NCBI GenBank assembly: GCA_018806985.1
Contig: JADANN010000116.1
Span: 191,501-255,500 of the forward strand
Direction of reading: 5' to 3'
Source of the DNA: Angiostrongylus vasorum
Lineage: Eukaryota > Nematoda > Chromadorea > Rhabditida > Metastrongylidae
Length of the DNA: 64,000 nucleotides
Below, piece after piece: positions 45,166 to 58,346 of the stretch (the first letter of the stretch is position 1; every line of letters starts with the position of its first letter). The notes below the pieces were generated by a model, which searched no databases, was not told where the DNA came from, and was given only the letters and a program-made list of their open reading frames with translations. The position numbers were made by a program, and so were the translations under genes.

Positions 45166-46061
45166 GCTTCTGCAGTATCTTAGACTCTATGTAAAGATAT
45201 CTTGTATTGACAAAAAATAAGACTATTTCAATCTTTAAATGTTCAAAAAAGAGCAGATTTGACTGAATGGAGTTTCTTCTTTGCTAAATATTGTCATCAG
45301 AACTCGTCTACTTTAGTATTCTGGCGCTTAACAATGTCCAAGACGCACTGAAGGCATCAAACAAAGGTTGATGAATTCGCCTCAGCTCATCTAAAAATCG
45401 GCTACGAATCTTTTACTCCGACCATAGGAGGCAAAAATTCTGTCCAAAGAAGTCGAAGAAATTTCGAGAATATCGGTCGAAACAAAGAAGCTTAGAATTC
45501 GCTACGAATTTACAGCACACCCAAGAAACATTTTTATGCCTTCGTGAATCCCTCTTTATGAATAATTCTCTACTTTTACTTAGCGCTCGAGAATTTTAAG
45601 TACCAAAGCCTAAAATAATCCTTCTTAACTAAAGAAAACATAACAAAATTTCCGATGTTCAACAGTACCCAATACTTCATGAACTGCAGAACACCAACTT
45701 ACTCGTTTTTAAGAAAAAATCGAACAATGGAACTTGAACATCACATTACCGACCTCTACCTGCAAATAAGTTTCTAACATGTTTCAGACATAATTTATAC
45801 ATAAATAAACAGACTTTGCGAAGCGAAAACACTGATAACTCAACCGATGCGGAATGCTTCAATGAAGGTTCTTCCCACTCGCTTTAAAATGAATTTCCAA
45901 ATTTCCATTCCCTTTTTTTTTAAATCACAGCTTTCGCTTTGCCAAGGAAGAAGTTGCATTAGACTGTGGACATCAATTCGGATCATCGGACGTTAGCCGA
46001 ATAAAGCTTATATAACAACCTCGTCTAAGCCGAACAATTGAAACAGTTACTGGGTTCATTC

Positions 46062-46300
46062 CAGATTTGGGCTCTCCAGATCAATCCCGTTGACGGGTGA
46101 CGGCTGACAGCACTGATCGGTAGAAAACTACCTAAGAGACATGCGAAACGAAGAACCCGCATGGTGTGGTGGTGAACGCGGCAGCAAAGGGTAATAGCGC
46201 GTTCGTTCCGTACCACAGACACCTGTGGTCCGGAGTTTTGCAAATATCTCAACATCACTGTGGTTGGATCATACATAATACCCTGCCGTTAAAAAATGTA
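46062..46300 (+). repeat. Family C repeat
   Basis: It shares GATCAATCCCGTTGACGGG, GTGGTCCGGAGTTTTGCAAA and CATAATACCCTGCCGTTAAA with the copy at 37985-38236. Confidence 0.65.
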
Positions 46301-46469
46301 ATAACCAGCAAATAAAAAAAAGAATTAACCCTGCAACTTCAAGTAGTTATATTTAAAAAAAAACCACTTCAGCGAAAAAAAGAAGCATTTAAGCTTGGAA
46401 TAGTCGAACATTCGCGGTTACGAAATGATTATGTCGAGTTCCCATTCTATTAAGCATCCTAAACATAAG

Positions 46470-46740
46470 GGCGCGTGTCACGCAGTTATTAGTTTTCCAG
46501 CTACACATAGATGGTTCTCGAAATGCTCCCGTGTCTTGTGAAAACCAAGCTTTCCATCTCTCCGGAGTCGGGAAATTGATACCACATTTATCTGAGAGAA
46601 CAGCACACTTACGTGCGCCACTGCAACTCGTATAGGCCAGATATGCATCACAGTCACCTTCAACGATACTTGATAAAGTCGAAATGCATGGCGCAACCCT
46701 CAAGGATTGATCAAAGTCGAACGCTTCATCCTTTTATCCA
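46470..46740 (+). repeat. tRNA-derived SINE, family A
   Basis: Head GCGTGTCACGCAGTTATTAG, then the body (TCCGGAGTCGGGAAATTGAT) and an end near CTTCATCCTTTTATCC. The B box is eroded. Confidence 0.7.
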
Positions 46741-47179
46741 TTGTTCCAAAAATCGAAACTTGAATCTCAATCCACTAGTCGAAGAAAGAAAGACCATACA
46801 TAACGACAAAGAATGTCAAGCGAAATAAAAAGGTGGTGCAGTAAAATCCAGCAATCAAATCGGATTCGGCCATAAGCAGAATGTATGGACATATAGAATG
46901 AGCAAATAAATGAGCACTTAAAAAAGTACTTATTCAACACAGACATTGATTTTTGATGTCTGACAACTGCTGAAAAAAATAACAATGGCCACAGGATGGG
47001 CGGTGTGAAAGTAGTTTCCCAGAGGTGAAAATCACCTTCGTCCAACTGACAGCCTTATATGCAAGCTTATCAACAACCAGTATATTGGTCGTTGGTGTCG
47101 AAGTTTCATAAAAAAACGACATCATAGGACAAAAGATGAAACACGCCGCGTTGAGCATCCCCATATAAATAACCCATCC

Positions 47180-47405
47180 ATGCACTGGACTCTATTCGTA
47201 GCATCGAAGAGGTGATTGAGTGCTTATCCGTCTTGCACAATATCTTGTGGAGGTCCGTATCGTTCCAATAAGTCAGCGTTGTTATCCTCCCAGACAAGTC
47301 TGCTAGGAAATTACCAACCCCGAGTAATGGAGGGTTTCGTTCGGAGCACGATGTCGAACCAATGACGTATGCATTGCAGTGCACCTCTAACCAATGCCTA
47401 CACGC
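47180..47405 (-). repeat. tRNA-derived SINE, family A (partial)
   Basis: Minus-strand copy with CCCAGACAAGTCTGC in the body and a GTAGGCATTGG-type head at its right end. Confidence 0.65.
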
Positions 47406-48340
47406 GAAATTAACTTCAAACATGTTTGAGGACAGGAAAAGCTGTGCACAAGGATTATACCGATTCCCATCGAATCCCCATGATTTTTTACTTCGCGTTA
47501 AATGAACTTTAAAGGAAAATGACATTAGCTCAAATCATTTCTCATATCGCCTTCTTAGGAATCACTTAATTTCCGTAAAAAGGACTCACAGTTCCGTTCC
47601 ACCGTTCTGGAAACTTTATTCTCTCTGCTATCCATCTAATCTAAAGTACCCCATAATGGAAAGGCCGTCCAGATAAAAGCCACGGCTTCTGGCAAAAAAA
47701 AGAGAAAAAAAACGGCAGTTGGCTTCTGGAACAGATGGCAGCATATTTCCGTGGTAGAAGCTCAGGCATACCGTCGTCTACTGGGATATGTTTACTAGTG
47801 AGAAATTATGTCTAGAACATCTCTAAGGTCCTCCCTTTCGTAGCACCAGAATATAGGCCGTTCTAGACCTCTCCGATATCGCACTAAGAACTAACTAACG
47901 AAAAAAACATCTATTACTGGTTACCAACCTATGCTTATAGACTCTCTTAGTAATGCCTCGTTCATAGTCTCTTAGAAAAAAACAAGTTGATTTCTCTCTC
48001 AAATAACAAAAACAATCTCTCGTTTAATTAGAAATCTCAAATCATAGACACTCAGTGAAGCGTTTAGTGTGCGATCTTTGAAATCTTAACAATTCGATTA
48101 TGAAGACGACAGGACGGAAGCGACGAGAGACGCGTGGGAAGAGCGTGTCAACCATGAAAAATCGGGAATTACGAGAGTTATTTACTGGAATTAGTGTAAA
48201 AAAATCCGAGCATTACGGTATTGCATTTAAAATAGTACAATTAATAACAGTCACAGTTTTTCTTCGAACAATGGATGATGAAAATGCGACAATGAGCATA
48301 ACGGACTCCATTTTGCACACGGAGGCGCGATCAGTGATGT

Positions 48341-48498
48341 ATGGAGGGAGCAGTCAAATCTGTCAACAACGATGGTGAATTAGAAAGCCCCGCTGTAGGT
48401 GAGACTTCTGAAAATAATCGCATACAAATACCTAAAGCACATCATCATCGCTACCGTGTCCTCTTGCCGACGCCGCTTTTGGAAGCATCGGAGCCGAC
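48341..48498 (+). CDS. Coding-like exon of unknown function
   Basis: ATG at 48341 opens a frame of 52 codons plus two bases that ends at a good donor (CCGAC/GTGAGT). It reads VNNDGELESPAVGETSENN and later HHHRYRVLLPTPLLEASEP. No following exon in the required phase was found: the open frame at 48609 is an RTE fragment, and the one at 49425 cannot be joined with confidence. It may be a first exon of an unrecognised gene or a leftover. Confidence 0.3.
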
Positions 48499-48574
48499 GT
48501 GAGTCTCTTCGGCTCTTTGAGGAGACGCTTCGATGTGAGGGAGCGATTTTTCGGCTTTATTTGATATAATATGG

Positions 48575-48765
48575 TCAGAGTTCCTCACAAAAACTCTAGA
48601 AGAAGGATATGATGCTCAACGAGTCCCTTGAGCGCGAAGGACCCACTGGACTACTCTCGCAAGCGACAGGGAGAAATGGAAGATCTACTGGTGACCGCTT
48701 GAGTCACCTGACGATCAACGAAAAAACAGGTGTGACACAGGTGATCCGACATAACGAAAAAGTGC
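48575..48765 (+). mobile_element. RTE retrotransposon 3'-terminal fragment
   Basis: It matches, on the opposite strand, the last coding part and tail of the RTE at 7380-7520. The frame reads FLTKTLEEGYDAQRVP and, after a stop, THWTTLASDREKWKIYW-like sequence. It ends with ACACAGGTGATC, the same tail word as the 7.35-kb element. The ATG-initiated frame at 48609 is out of phase with this and is not a gene. Confidence 0.75.
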
Positions 48766-49424
48766 TCCAAAGCATAAGGAATGGCAAAAAAAGTCTTTGT
48801 AAAGGTGTCAATGACAAGTGATTAGGAATTGATCTTATCAATTTCAATCACACTTCCTGCACAACAAGACCTAAAAGAATAGAAAGCATGAATGAACCAG
48901 TGCATAGTTAGAGACTTAGTCAAGCAGCTTATGTCAGGACTCGCCTTATTAATCAAGTTAAGTGGGAAATATTAAAAGTGTAGAAAATCTTCCTCGATAC
49001 TTTTGCACTTCCCCATACTTTACGGGAAATCATGGAGAAAAACCGGCCACTTCGTGCGTGATTACTAAAAAGTGCGAGAGGATGATCTGCCCTGGATGTC
49101 GAGTAAAAGCTAAACAAAATACTGGGGAAACGCAAATACCGTGTTAGAAAGGTGATAATGGTTATTAGGGATTATTAATGCATGATGTAGTAGAATTCCT
49201 CCAAAACAGAAGTACGAACGAAATTACTTAAATATCGAGGGACAAACCTCATTATTTTTATTCAAGCCTTCATGAGAGTACAAGGATTTCGTGTAAATGG
49301 AGAAGGCACTTTGTGTTTACGTCACCAATAACATCAAACAACTATGCCCAAGTTGATTCACATTGGTAAACGCATTTCCCTCCAGTTTCCTGAGTCTTCT
49401 TTTATATAATTTAAAGAAAAAAAA

Positions 49425-49673
49425 GTGAAAGGAAACATCATCGCCTTACGTTTTCCTATGCTAAAACGTGAAATCACAAAAAAGCCTCACAGTGATAATA
49501 AAAAGTTTGAGTTCTTTGATGTTGCCGTGACTTCAGGAAATGTACCGTATAACCGAAGTATGACGAGCTTCAACGGTTCATCCGCTGACTTAATCCAGAA
49601 TATCAGACCGCCACTCAACAATCCCAAGCTTCATAGAGGACACTACAAGCCAACAAGTATTTTTCTTGACTAA
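49425..49673 (+). CDS. Coding-like open frame of unknown function
   Basis: 82 codons with coding-like composition: PHSDNKKFEFFDVAVTSGN, then FNGSSADLIQNIRPPLNNPK and LHRGHYKPTS. A donor-like A/GTATTT precedes the stop by a few codons. No clear acceptor or partner exon was found, and the family is not recognised. Confidence 0.25.
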   Translation: MKGNIIALRFPMLKREITKKPHSDNKKFEFFDVAVTSGNVPYNRSMTSFNGSSADLIQNIRPPLNNPKLHRGHYKPTSIFLD

Positions 49674-51360
49674 TCAATGATCGATGGTCGGAATCATAAT
49701 CAGAATGACTGGGTCAACTCTCGATTGCTTAGCAAATCTACTTTTCAGTAAGGTTATTTAAGTGAAACATAGCAACAAAAATGAACAGACAGAAGACGAC
49801 GATCTGAACAGCATCGAAATACATAGATTAGCAGGTATGAGATTACGAATCTATGGAAAACAGAAAACACCTGTAAAGCGCTCGAGCGGTCAGTAACGCT
49901 ATGTGCTCATCTCACTGAGGACATGAAGCGCCGAGGCATGAGGCAATATTGAATAGCAGCCGAAGAAGAAGCAAAAAGGATTTCCATTAGAAATATCCAT
50001 TAACTCTCCTCTCTTCCCTATGCCATTCCTAGCAAATCGCTGAATATATCATGCCACGAAGAATCTTCACTCCATATATGCGGTAATTTCAGCGGAATTC
50101 ATAGATACCACTGTCCTCTATTCTGACATTCTCAAGAAATATTTCTGTAAACGGCTTCCCTCAAGTGTTTGAAGAGTATAGCAAGCACCTTTTACACCGT
50201 ACTGGAGAAATATGCAGGATTCAGCTGTGAATTTTGTTGAGAATACGTAAATATTTTATTGACAACTTCGTGTCTGCTTAGGAATGAAACACAGACTTAT
50301 TGAACAACGCAGAATTAAACAGAAAGTCGGTCCTGGGAAATGAAATATACCACTCAGGTGGTCTTCTAACGAGACTTCTAGTCAGCAGAAAACTGGCCTT
50401 CATAGGGGGATTTCCGAACTCACTCTCAATACATTAGAGTTGGACAACAGTAAGTAAGCTATCCGAGTTCTCCTGTATATACGTGCGTGTGTATATGTGT
50501 GCATGTGTATATGGATGTGCTCTGTATATACGTGTGTATATAAGTAGGTGGTAAGTCGATAGGTGTGAACCGGGCCCGAGAACAGAAAAAGCATCAACTC
50601 ACTCTTGTCCACACATCTACTACGATAATAGTACGTAGTTCTCATCTGAATACCCACTACTCGAGACGAATATTCCCTCATTCATTCAACCAACCCATAC
50701 GTCCATACACATCTATTTACGTGCTATACACATAACATATGCTTAGATCCTACGGACAAAATTACCATATATTTCCATAACTACGCAGACATACGCCCAC
50801 ATATGAAATGTTCAGGGCGAAGTAGAGCTGATCGTCACATGAAATTCTCCTGGCTCAAAGTTAACATGACTAAGATATCTTGTTCATAAGGCGCTTAATT
50901 TAAGAAGTTTTACGAAGAACAATGACAAACCGGCCACATCGAACAAAGTCCAGTGAGGAAGGACAGCAAGTCTGTTGGGCTAACGAAAGTGTTTAGAGGA
51001 AATTAGCTGAGTTCGAAAGTGGTAAATTGGATCCAGCCTCACAGAAATGGGTAGCCGAGAGCCCAGGATAGAGTACAGTGCTTCCCTGAATACGACAACG
51101 ATTTCTTACTGTAGTTTCAGGAGATGACATGCAATTTCCCACTGAAGCATAAGAACACGATGAACACGACGTCGACAAAGGCTTAGGTATTATGGATTAC
51201 TTTCCGGAGAAGTGAAAGCGGTAAGGATTAGGAACGAAGTGCACCCATATGAAATTAAAGTAATGAGGGCTTCGGTGAAAAGAGGACATAAGCAGAAGCG
51301 CTAACAAAGACAAAGAATCCTGAGAGGAATACGTTCGAGCTGACGGAGTGAACGACAAAG
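49674..51360. other. Gene-free stretch with a TG/TA-rich microsatellite
   Basis: A run of GTATATACGTGCGTGTGT type repeats lies at about 50474-50545. A retroelement tail (AAACAGAAAGTCGGTCC) is at 50315-50335. At 50996-51067 a short frame after GTGTTTAG reads LAEFESGKLDPASQKWVAES; this is too little to call a gene. Confidence 0.4.
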
Positions 51361-51784
51361 TTGATTGGCCCTGAGGGTTGTCGTCGACGCGCGCGTACGC
51401 GTCGCGGCTCTCGGCGACAGGGCTTCAGCGAGAATCATATCCGCCCCGCCCCCCATGTATGCGGCAACACCTATTTACGCGCATCGCGCCGAGAGGTGAT
51501 GGCCGAAGAGATCGGAGCCCGTGCTGAAGAGCTCAGTGGTTTGGGCGCTGAGAGGCGTGGGCCGAGGAGATAGTAGCCCGAGCTAAGGAGGTCGGTGATT
51601 CGAAGCTCGAGAGACGAAGGCAGGCTGAGCGAGCTAAAGAGGTCGGTGATTCGTACCCTGAGGGGGCGAAGGATGAGCAGCCCGATACCCAAGCTGAAGA
51701 GCTCAGTGATTCGAGAGCACTGGTTCGTTCAAGTGCTTGCGCAAATGGAGATGAAGACTCTTTAAACACCTTGAATATCTTCAT
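51361..51784 (+). repeat. GC-rich imperfect tandem repeat with coding-like frame
   Basis: A GC-rich island in AT-rich DNA. From about 51500, units of roughly 60 nt repeat with drift, each holding GAGCTNAAGAGGTCGGTGATT-like sequence (about 51530, 51590, 51640 and 51700). The plus frame from 51566 is open to a TAA near 51791 and reads AKEVGDSKLERRRQAERAKE, then AEELSDSRALVRSSACANGD. An upstream frame (51361-51573) carries related repeats, so one frameshift separates the two. It may be a fragment of a repetitive coding exon. Confidence 0.45.
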
Positions 51785-52415
51785 GGCAATGTAATCTCTC
51801 CACTAGTGCGATTCTGCACATCTGCTCATATAGTTCGATAGTTCATGGGTCATCGGAATGGAAAAAAATATCCCGGTAAATTTGAAGAGAAGAGGATACG
51901 AAGTTCTACAATTCGTTTTAGACGAACCTCCTATGCAATGAATATGCCTGCATGGTTACTATTGGTAGTAGGCTAATCCCTTAAGAATCATAACGAAGAA
52001 GGAGAAAATCAACGATCAGAAATTCAGATCTATTCATTGATCAAGTCAACAAGCTGTTTCTATTTTGCAGTTGGTAACTCAAGCTCTCGTACACAGTCTT
52101 TTCTACGTCTTCTTCTTCGTTAGCACTTCTTAAAAGTAAAACTAACTTATTGATAAGAAGTTCTCTCCTTCACCACCGATGTTCAGCTACCGGACAACCA
52201 ATGTAGTCGCTTTAAAATGAGTACACTACCATTATCATTCTGACGAAGGTTCATCGTTTTTCTTTTTCTCGAAAAGATTTCGTTTAGAGTTTTTGTTGGT
52301 GTCATTGCCGTCTCGTACGTAGCCTACTAAGATGTTTAGTGTTGTTGACAGGAATTCTTTGTACCAGATCGTCTTCCTGAAGCTTCTTTATAATTCCTTT
52401 TTTCCAGACAAAGAA

Positions 52416-52716
52416 GGATGAAGGATAAAGCGTTCTGTATCGATCAATCCTTTAGGGAAGCGCCATGCATTAGACTTCATTAAATTATCGTTGAGGTGGT
52501 TGAATTCATATGGCTCATATGGCATATGGCTTAGTCCGTGATTTTCTGGAGTCCACGGATCTATGAATCCAGTGTTTTTTTTCTTATTCTTCCATACTTT
52601 CCTGATACAAACCTGCCTACTCCAGGGAATGGCAGGCTTAGTTTGAACGCTGCACGAGATCGAACCAAAAAGCAAATGTATGTTGCAGGCCACCTCAAAT
52701 CATAGTGCTACATGTG
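52416..52716 (-). repeat. tRNA-derived SINE, family A, degenerate
   Basis: The tail complement AGGATAAAGCGTTC is at 52423 and the GAAGCGCCATGCATTAGACTT region follows. A TATGGCTCATATGG insertion replaces part of the body. The head is near 52716. Confidence 0.6.
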
Positions 52717-55009
52717 CTTCTTGTTTTAAAACACTAGAAAATTGTAATACAACTAAGCAATAGTTTTATAAGGCCTTAATGAATCGTCTGGAATCCACCC
52801 ACGATGATGGAAGTATGTCCTGCTTTTTATATCACTCATCTTGCCAAAATTCGGATTACAAACTGACCAGCACTACCGCTTATGAACGATGTTAACCTTT
52901 TATTTACTGAATACTAAAATTTCTCATGGTAGGGTATTATGTGAAACACCTATGGTCCGAAGTTTTGCAAATATCTCGGCATCATTGTGATTGCATTTCA
53001 TTTATGTTAACATAGTTGGATAAATATGTTCCATAGATAGATATTGATTCTGAGATTCTTCTTCAAACTTCCTTAAGGTTCTCACAGGCTGCGTGAATAA
53101 TGCAGTGTTTTTTAAAGATGGCCAGAATCGTAGTGTTTTTGAAGGATTAAGGATCTCTGAAAAAAAAAGACAAGCTGAAATCTCAACATATTCAATGAAC
53201 CCTTCAATGAACCCTTCGCAGTTCGTAAGAGATTATTTCCAAGTTGTTTCAAGAACTTTATCTCAACCGTGCTACAATGGAAAGGGGCCGACCTATCCTT
53301 GAGAACTTGCTTTCAAACTATCAGCTGGTGATAAATCAGGCCGTATTTTCAGAAAGGTTGGCCATTTTTTTGTAATTCTTTCTCATCGGTTGACTGTTTG
53401 CATAACTGATTGTGCTTTGATCCAACTCATCTCAGTGCTTTCGAAAACACTACGAATTGAAACTACGAATTCTGGTTCATTGCCTCTCAACGTCTCTACA
53501 TTACTTGCTTCTGAAAGCTAACGAATTGAAGCTGAGTACTAACATAGATGTAAGAGAAAATTACATTTTACAATACATAGCTGCCTAGATACCGATAAGC
53601 CACATCCACACATGTCGTATGACTCTCAAGACTTCCATTCTTTTCGTTGCCTTGCATCCACCATCCATAAATCTGCTTGCATTCTGCGTAACTCGGCTGC
53701 AACTTGAGTACCTTGAGAATCCTCTCTTCACGGACGGGCAATGCTGGTCGAGAATAATTTTCACTCGAAAGCCGAAGAGGCAATGCTAGAAAATTCCCAG
53801 TTCGACACTGCAGACAGTTGTCAGCTTTCGTGGATCGGAGGAGAGCTTTCTGTCCTGCGACCAGAACTCTTTCATGACGACAGCGACTCCCACAATTCGT
53901 CAACCACCCACTCGACAACAGTGTATGGATCCGAATTATGTATATGTAGTGAAAAATTAAATCAAAATCGGAGTGCTACTTTTTGTTCAGCGGTGACTCA
54001 AATATCAGTCCAGCTGAAAAGCAAACGATATTCCTCATTTTTGGGACTATTTATAGGTTTTCTTCTACCAGCCACGCTTAAAAAACAATTCCGGATATCC
54101 TCTGACCAACAAAAGCTTCCCATGGACTGACTGTATGTAGACGAAGTACGTCCAGAAAAATGAGAAGCCAGACTTCACAGAGTCGTCTAGGAATGCCACA
54201 TAGAAGCAGCCTCATGAGAAATTACTCAGTTCTCTCAACTCTTCCGAACACACGCTCACTCTTTTACGAGAATTACCTCTCTATTTTAAAAAAGAGTAAT
54301 TTCGAAGTTCAATGAGGTCTCGTCTGGATCTCTACCTATTATTTGGAGTTCGAAACTGTTTAGTTCTTAACAGAAATCCATCTGGAACGATATAGTGTTT
54401 GCTAACCGCGGAGGAAAGTGAAGCTGTGAGAACATCATTGAAATCACCGATGAAAAAGAGATAGAGTGGGACAATTTCATCAATAAAGCGGCAACGGAAA
54501 GAACACTAGTTGACCACACAGCTGTTCCACGCGACTAAAATAATTACTTTCAGACGACAAATGAATCAAACCGAATTCGACTGCAGAAATCTGAAGTGAG
54601 GACTAAAATTTATGAGGTTCGAGGACGTAGGAATCTATCAGAAGTGATGCCATATTCCAATTGCTCACCAATCGTTGAGATGTTCAGCTGACTTGCTCTC
54701 AGCCGGACACAGAGTAACTATAATGTACAACTACTGCACCCAAGTTTCGTAGTAGTTTTACAGATGCCAATATTAAGCAAAGCTTTATTTCTACTTAATT
54801 TACTTATTTTTACTATCCGGAACCACTCGTTGTTCCTATTTCACCGTCTACATAATTCCTGTACCCTCTTCCATATTTTGCAAAAATTCTTTAGCTTTTT
54901 CTTTTTAAGAGCAGATATAAGTTCGGACATCCGTCAACCAATGCACTCGATTTCAAATGACTAAATCACTAGTTGTAATGGCCGCAAGTGTTTGTTAGTT
55001 TGCGTGAAG
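52717..55009. other. Stretch without a supportable gene
   Basis: A family C fragment lies at 52925-53005 (GGTCCGAAGTTTTGCAAATA). Open frames at 53093-53302 (+), 53568-53918 (-) and 53741-54130 (+) overlap or lack splice context; none matches a family I know, and both strands are open at 53.74-53.92 kb. Confidence 0.35.
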
Positions 55010-55268
55010 CACTCGGCGTTGATCAATCTCTGAGGGTGCGCCAAGCACTCGAGTCCACCCTAACATCGTAGAGGTGATTGAGTGCATATCTACCTTATGC
55101 GATAACTTGTAGTGGCCTTGCGCTGCTACCAAGTCATTATTTCCAAACAAGTCTGTAGCAATGTGCCAGCCTGCCAGGGTGGAGGGCTTGGTGAGTCTGA
55201 AGCGCGGTATCGAACTAGAGACTAATCGATTGTGTATTACAGTGCACCTCTTACCACTTCGCCACACT
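55010..55268 (-). repeat. tRNA-derived SINE, family A
   Basis: Minus copy from GGCGTTGATCAATCTCTG to the head complement CCACTTCGCCACAC at its right end. Confidence 0.75.
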
Positions 55269-57165
55269 TCTATAGGCCCTATGAAATCGATAGCACAAAT
55301 ATCCTTGGTTCGAAGATTTTTGGCATAGTCGTGCGTTTAAAATGGCAAGCCCGAGTATTTTTCTGAGATTTAGAATCAAAAACCTCTGGAGTTTAAGCTC
55401 TATAAACTTTCTGCCACATGAAGTGGTTTTCTAGAAAATGGAACGCCTACAACAACCAGCTGAGCTACCAAGAAAAAAAGAGGAGCATTAGTTCAAGTGC
55501 ACGAAGCAGGAGCTCAGATTATGTACTGGGATCTGTTTAAGAGATTCGCAGAACCTTATCGTTTTTTTTAGATAAAGTATTTTGCTTGGGAGCGTTATTT
55601 GACGAAGGGTAAGGGTATGAGCTTGCTAACAGTCCTTGACTCTCAATTTTCCGCCTTATTAAACTTGTCATCTTGCCATTATTTATATGTTTCTTCTCAA
55701 TGGCTGACAGCGTAAATGATCTGGTCACGACCTTATTTGGATACTACAGTACTATAACTGCTTTAGCGGGATTGTTGCCTTGGCTACAGAGAGTTTCAGA
55801 GAGGGCTTGCGATGTCGTAGCTATAAGCAGTTGCCAGCCTTTGAAAACCGATAGGAGATTAACCACGTTTCGATACGGCTTCCCCGAGAAGGGCAGCTTC
55901 TCGCGGCGTTTCTTTATTCTCAGCTAAGTTCCTGGATGAGAACTGCAGCCTTCATCTCAACTTTGCGACCCTTGAGGAGACAAAAATCCCGTTATACATC
56001 TAAACTGAACACCAATGAACAATCATGGCCACAATATAGCGCTAAACCACTGGTGGAAATGAAATGCTAAACTGCACAGTTGGAGTAAAATTAAAAGCAG
56101 CTCCCTCTAAGATACTATGGCTTGGTTGAAACACAACTAATTTCTTGGATTCTTAAACGGAGTAAACATCTATGCCAACTAGGTTCATCAAAGTAAATTA
56201 AAATCTACAGAATCATTTGCAACACGATATAGGTTTACTTATTCCAGTAGCATAAATCACTGAAATTCTAGAGTCAAGCAATTCCGCAGAGGCGTTTCCA
56301 TCAGCCGTTTTATTGTTGAATATCTAATCAGCAAGTAGTTGTTGAGGTAAATGAAAAAAACTGTAGTCAGTTGGTGAGCTCCATGATGGGTCCTCTGGCT
56401 TCGTAGCTTAATTCTTCCTGTATCACAACGTGTGATCGACCATTGTCGCACAGTAGGAATAAACCTTTTCTAACAACCAGTAATCAATATGTGTACTGCT
56501 TTTGCTTTCAAGGAATTTCATCAGTTAGTGGAGATGCTTCTCTGTTGCGATCATTTCACCAAATTTCAAGAAACTCTAGTAGGTGCTTCCTCTGCCATAA
56601 TTAAAAAAAAGACACCATCACCATCTAGGGAACATTCGGCTTTGCAGGGTTTGGGGGCATCATGCCGTTCCAAACACTGCAATGAACGTCGTTGGTTGTT
56701 GTGTAAGAAAGGACTATCCTTGTACGTTCTCATGCCACCGAGGAATTTGTCGTTTTTGTGGCCTACAAGGAGTGTGAGACAGACCTCATGACGATGATCT
56801 CGTTATCGTCGCTGCAATTCTTCAGCACTAATTTGTCGAACTTTAACGATGGTTATTTAAACGCAGAAGTAAACGTAGAAGTTGGATTCTTCTTGAACCA
56901 TCTTGTTGTATTTAGAGGGTCATCTTCGATTACCGGAGTCAGATGGTCATCAACTGCTAATACACTCCTATGACATTCGTCGTCACTAAGACTCATATTT
57001 ATGATACAGAACTTTTCGAAACATATCCACAGTGATCATTGATAAACGATTACTTAGTGTTATGCCTTGATGACAGTTCGTGTTGTTTCCATGGGTCTGT
57101 ATCAAAAGTTCACCTCTTAAATGTTTATGTGTGATTTCCTCGACTTTACACCTCAGCTTCAATTT
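55269..57165. other. Stretch without a supportable gene
   Basis: Open frames at 55673-55927, 56489-56791 and 56758-56973 lack exon boundaries in agreement with one another. The 56.5-57.0 kb tract may be a decayed element but could not be assigned. Confidence 0.3.
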
Positions 57166-57436
57166 AGGATAAAGGATAAAGGATGAAGCTCACGGCGTTG
57201 ATCAATTCCTGAAGGATGCGTCATGCATTCGAATTCATTAAGCATCGTTTGGAGTTGATTGAATGCATATCTGGCCTTTACAATGACTCGCGGTGGCCTA
57301 CCGATGTATCGAGTCAGTGCTGCTATCCCCTAGTACCAATTTGCCGACCCCAAATGGATGGAAGGCTTGGTGGGCCATAGGCGCGTGGATCGATTCCATG
57401 TGTGTGTCGCAGTGGCGCCTCCAACCACTGCGCCAC
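57166..57436 (-). repeat. tRNA-derived SINE, family A
   Basis: Minus copy with a repeated tail word (GGATAAAGGATAAAGGATGA) at its left end, the body, and the head complement CAACCACTGCGCCACA. The tandem ATCCTTT in the tail is the kind of short 3' repeat a SINE carries. Confidence 0.85.
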
Positions 57437-58346
57437 AAAAAACTCAACTTAATTCTTTGCAAATTCAGCTCTTTTATCACTCAGAAAAATTTTTTCATGG
57501 TAAGAAATTTTGCAAGTAATTTTGCGTCAACCTAACAAATGATTTCGTTAGGAAGATTACATTCTACAGTGTCCTTGTAGGGTTGGAAAGTTTGATTGGT
57601 TTCTTATGGCTCTACTAAAATCTTTCTTTTCCGCCTTCAAACAATACTTTCTAATACCAAAGCTCGTTATCTGAGCTCATCTGTGTATTAGAATGGAAAT
57701 TTGACGTATATTAGTTAGACAAGCAGATTTCTGTAAAGTGAGGGATCTCGAAACCATGACTGTACACAGCGCATCGCTGTGCTCAATCGAGCAATCGATT
57801 AACAGGTTAAGAACGGACTAGAAGTTACCATGTGTTCGCCAGGAATTCAGTGGATGGGTTTTCCAGTTATCCCCGACCAAGTGACATGTCCACTTTTGAT
57901 GCTCTTATCCTCTATAGTTCAGGTATACAAGTAATTGTCTAAAGTAAAGTAATCTGTGTCATCTCGGATGTGTGACAGGTTAAACGACACTGAATGCACT
58001 GTTCCTTAGCAGATCAGCAGGACAAATAGTGTTGAAATTGTGCTGGTCGTTTCATACCATCGCTGCTGCAATTTAAGAATCCCCCAACGGTTTACTTATT
58101 CAGATACGACTAAATTTCTGAGGTGTTAGGAAACACCTTTCCCCTAATTCTAAGTTAATTAACTTAAAGAATGTGTTAGGAAAGCAGAGTGTTTACCTGT
58201 GCCGGTTCAGATTCCTTGTTGGCATTAGACGTCGCGATCTCAGCACCTCGAGAATTCTGAGAACAAATGTTACAGTTCCAAGTAATCCCTATTTATCTAC
58301 AACGCAGCTCTTCTGTCTTGTCCACCATACCTGCTACTCTTAAGTT
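57437..58346. other. Gene-free stretch
   Basis: No exon, repeat or RNA feature that I can support. Confidence 0.35.

Larger units (their letters stand above)
42872..48340. other. Repeat-rich intergenic region
   Basis: No exon set could be supported. Contents: a retroelement end at 43200-43440 (+), a tRNA-like head at 43498-43575, SINE copies at 44868-45165 (+, divergent), 46470-46740 (+) and 47180-47405 (-), a family C repeat at 46062-46300 (+), and a retroelement tail (ACGTTAGCCGAATAAAGC) at 45987-46025. The sipa-1 promoter and any further 5' exons would lie near the left end. Confidence 0.45.

Noticed and set aside
48609..48821. 70-residue plus-strand ORF as a gene
   Set aside because: It overlaps, out of frame, an RTE C-terminal fragment with its ACAGGTGAT-type tail.
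53568..54130. Overlapping 116- and 129-residue ORFs on opposite strands
   Set aside because: Both strands are open and neither has exon borders or recognisable motifs, so no call can be supported.
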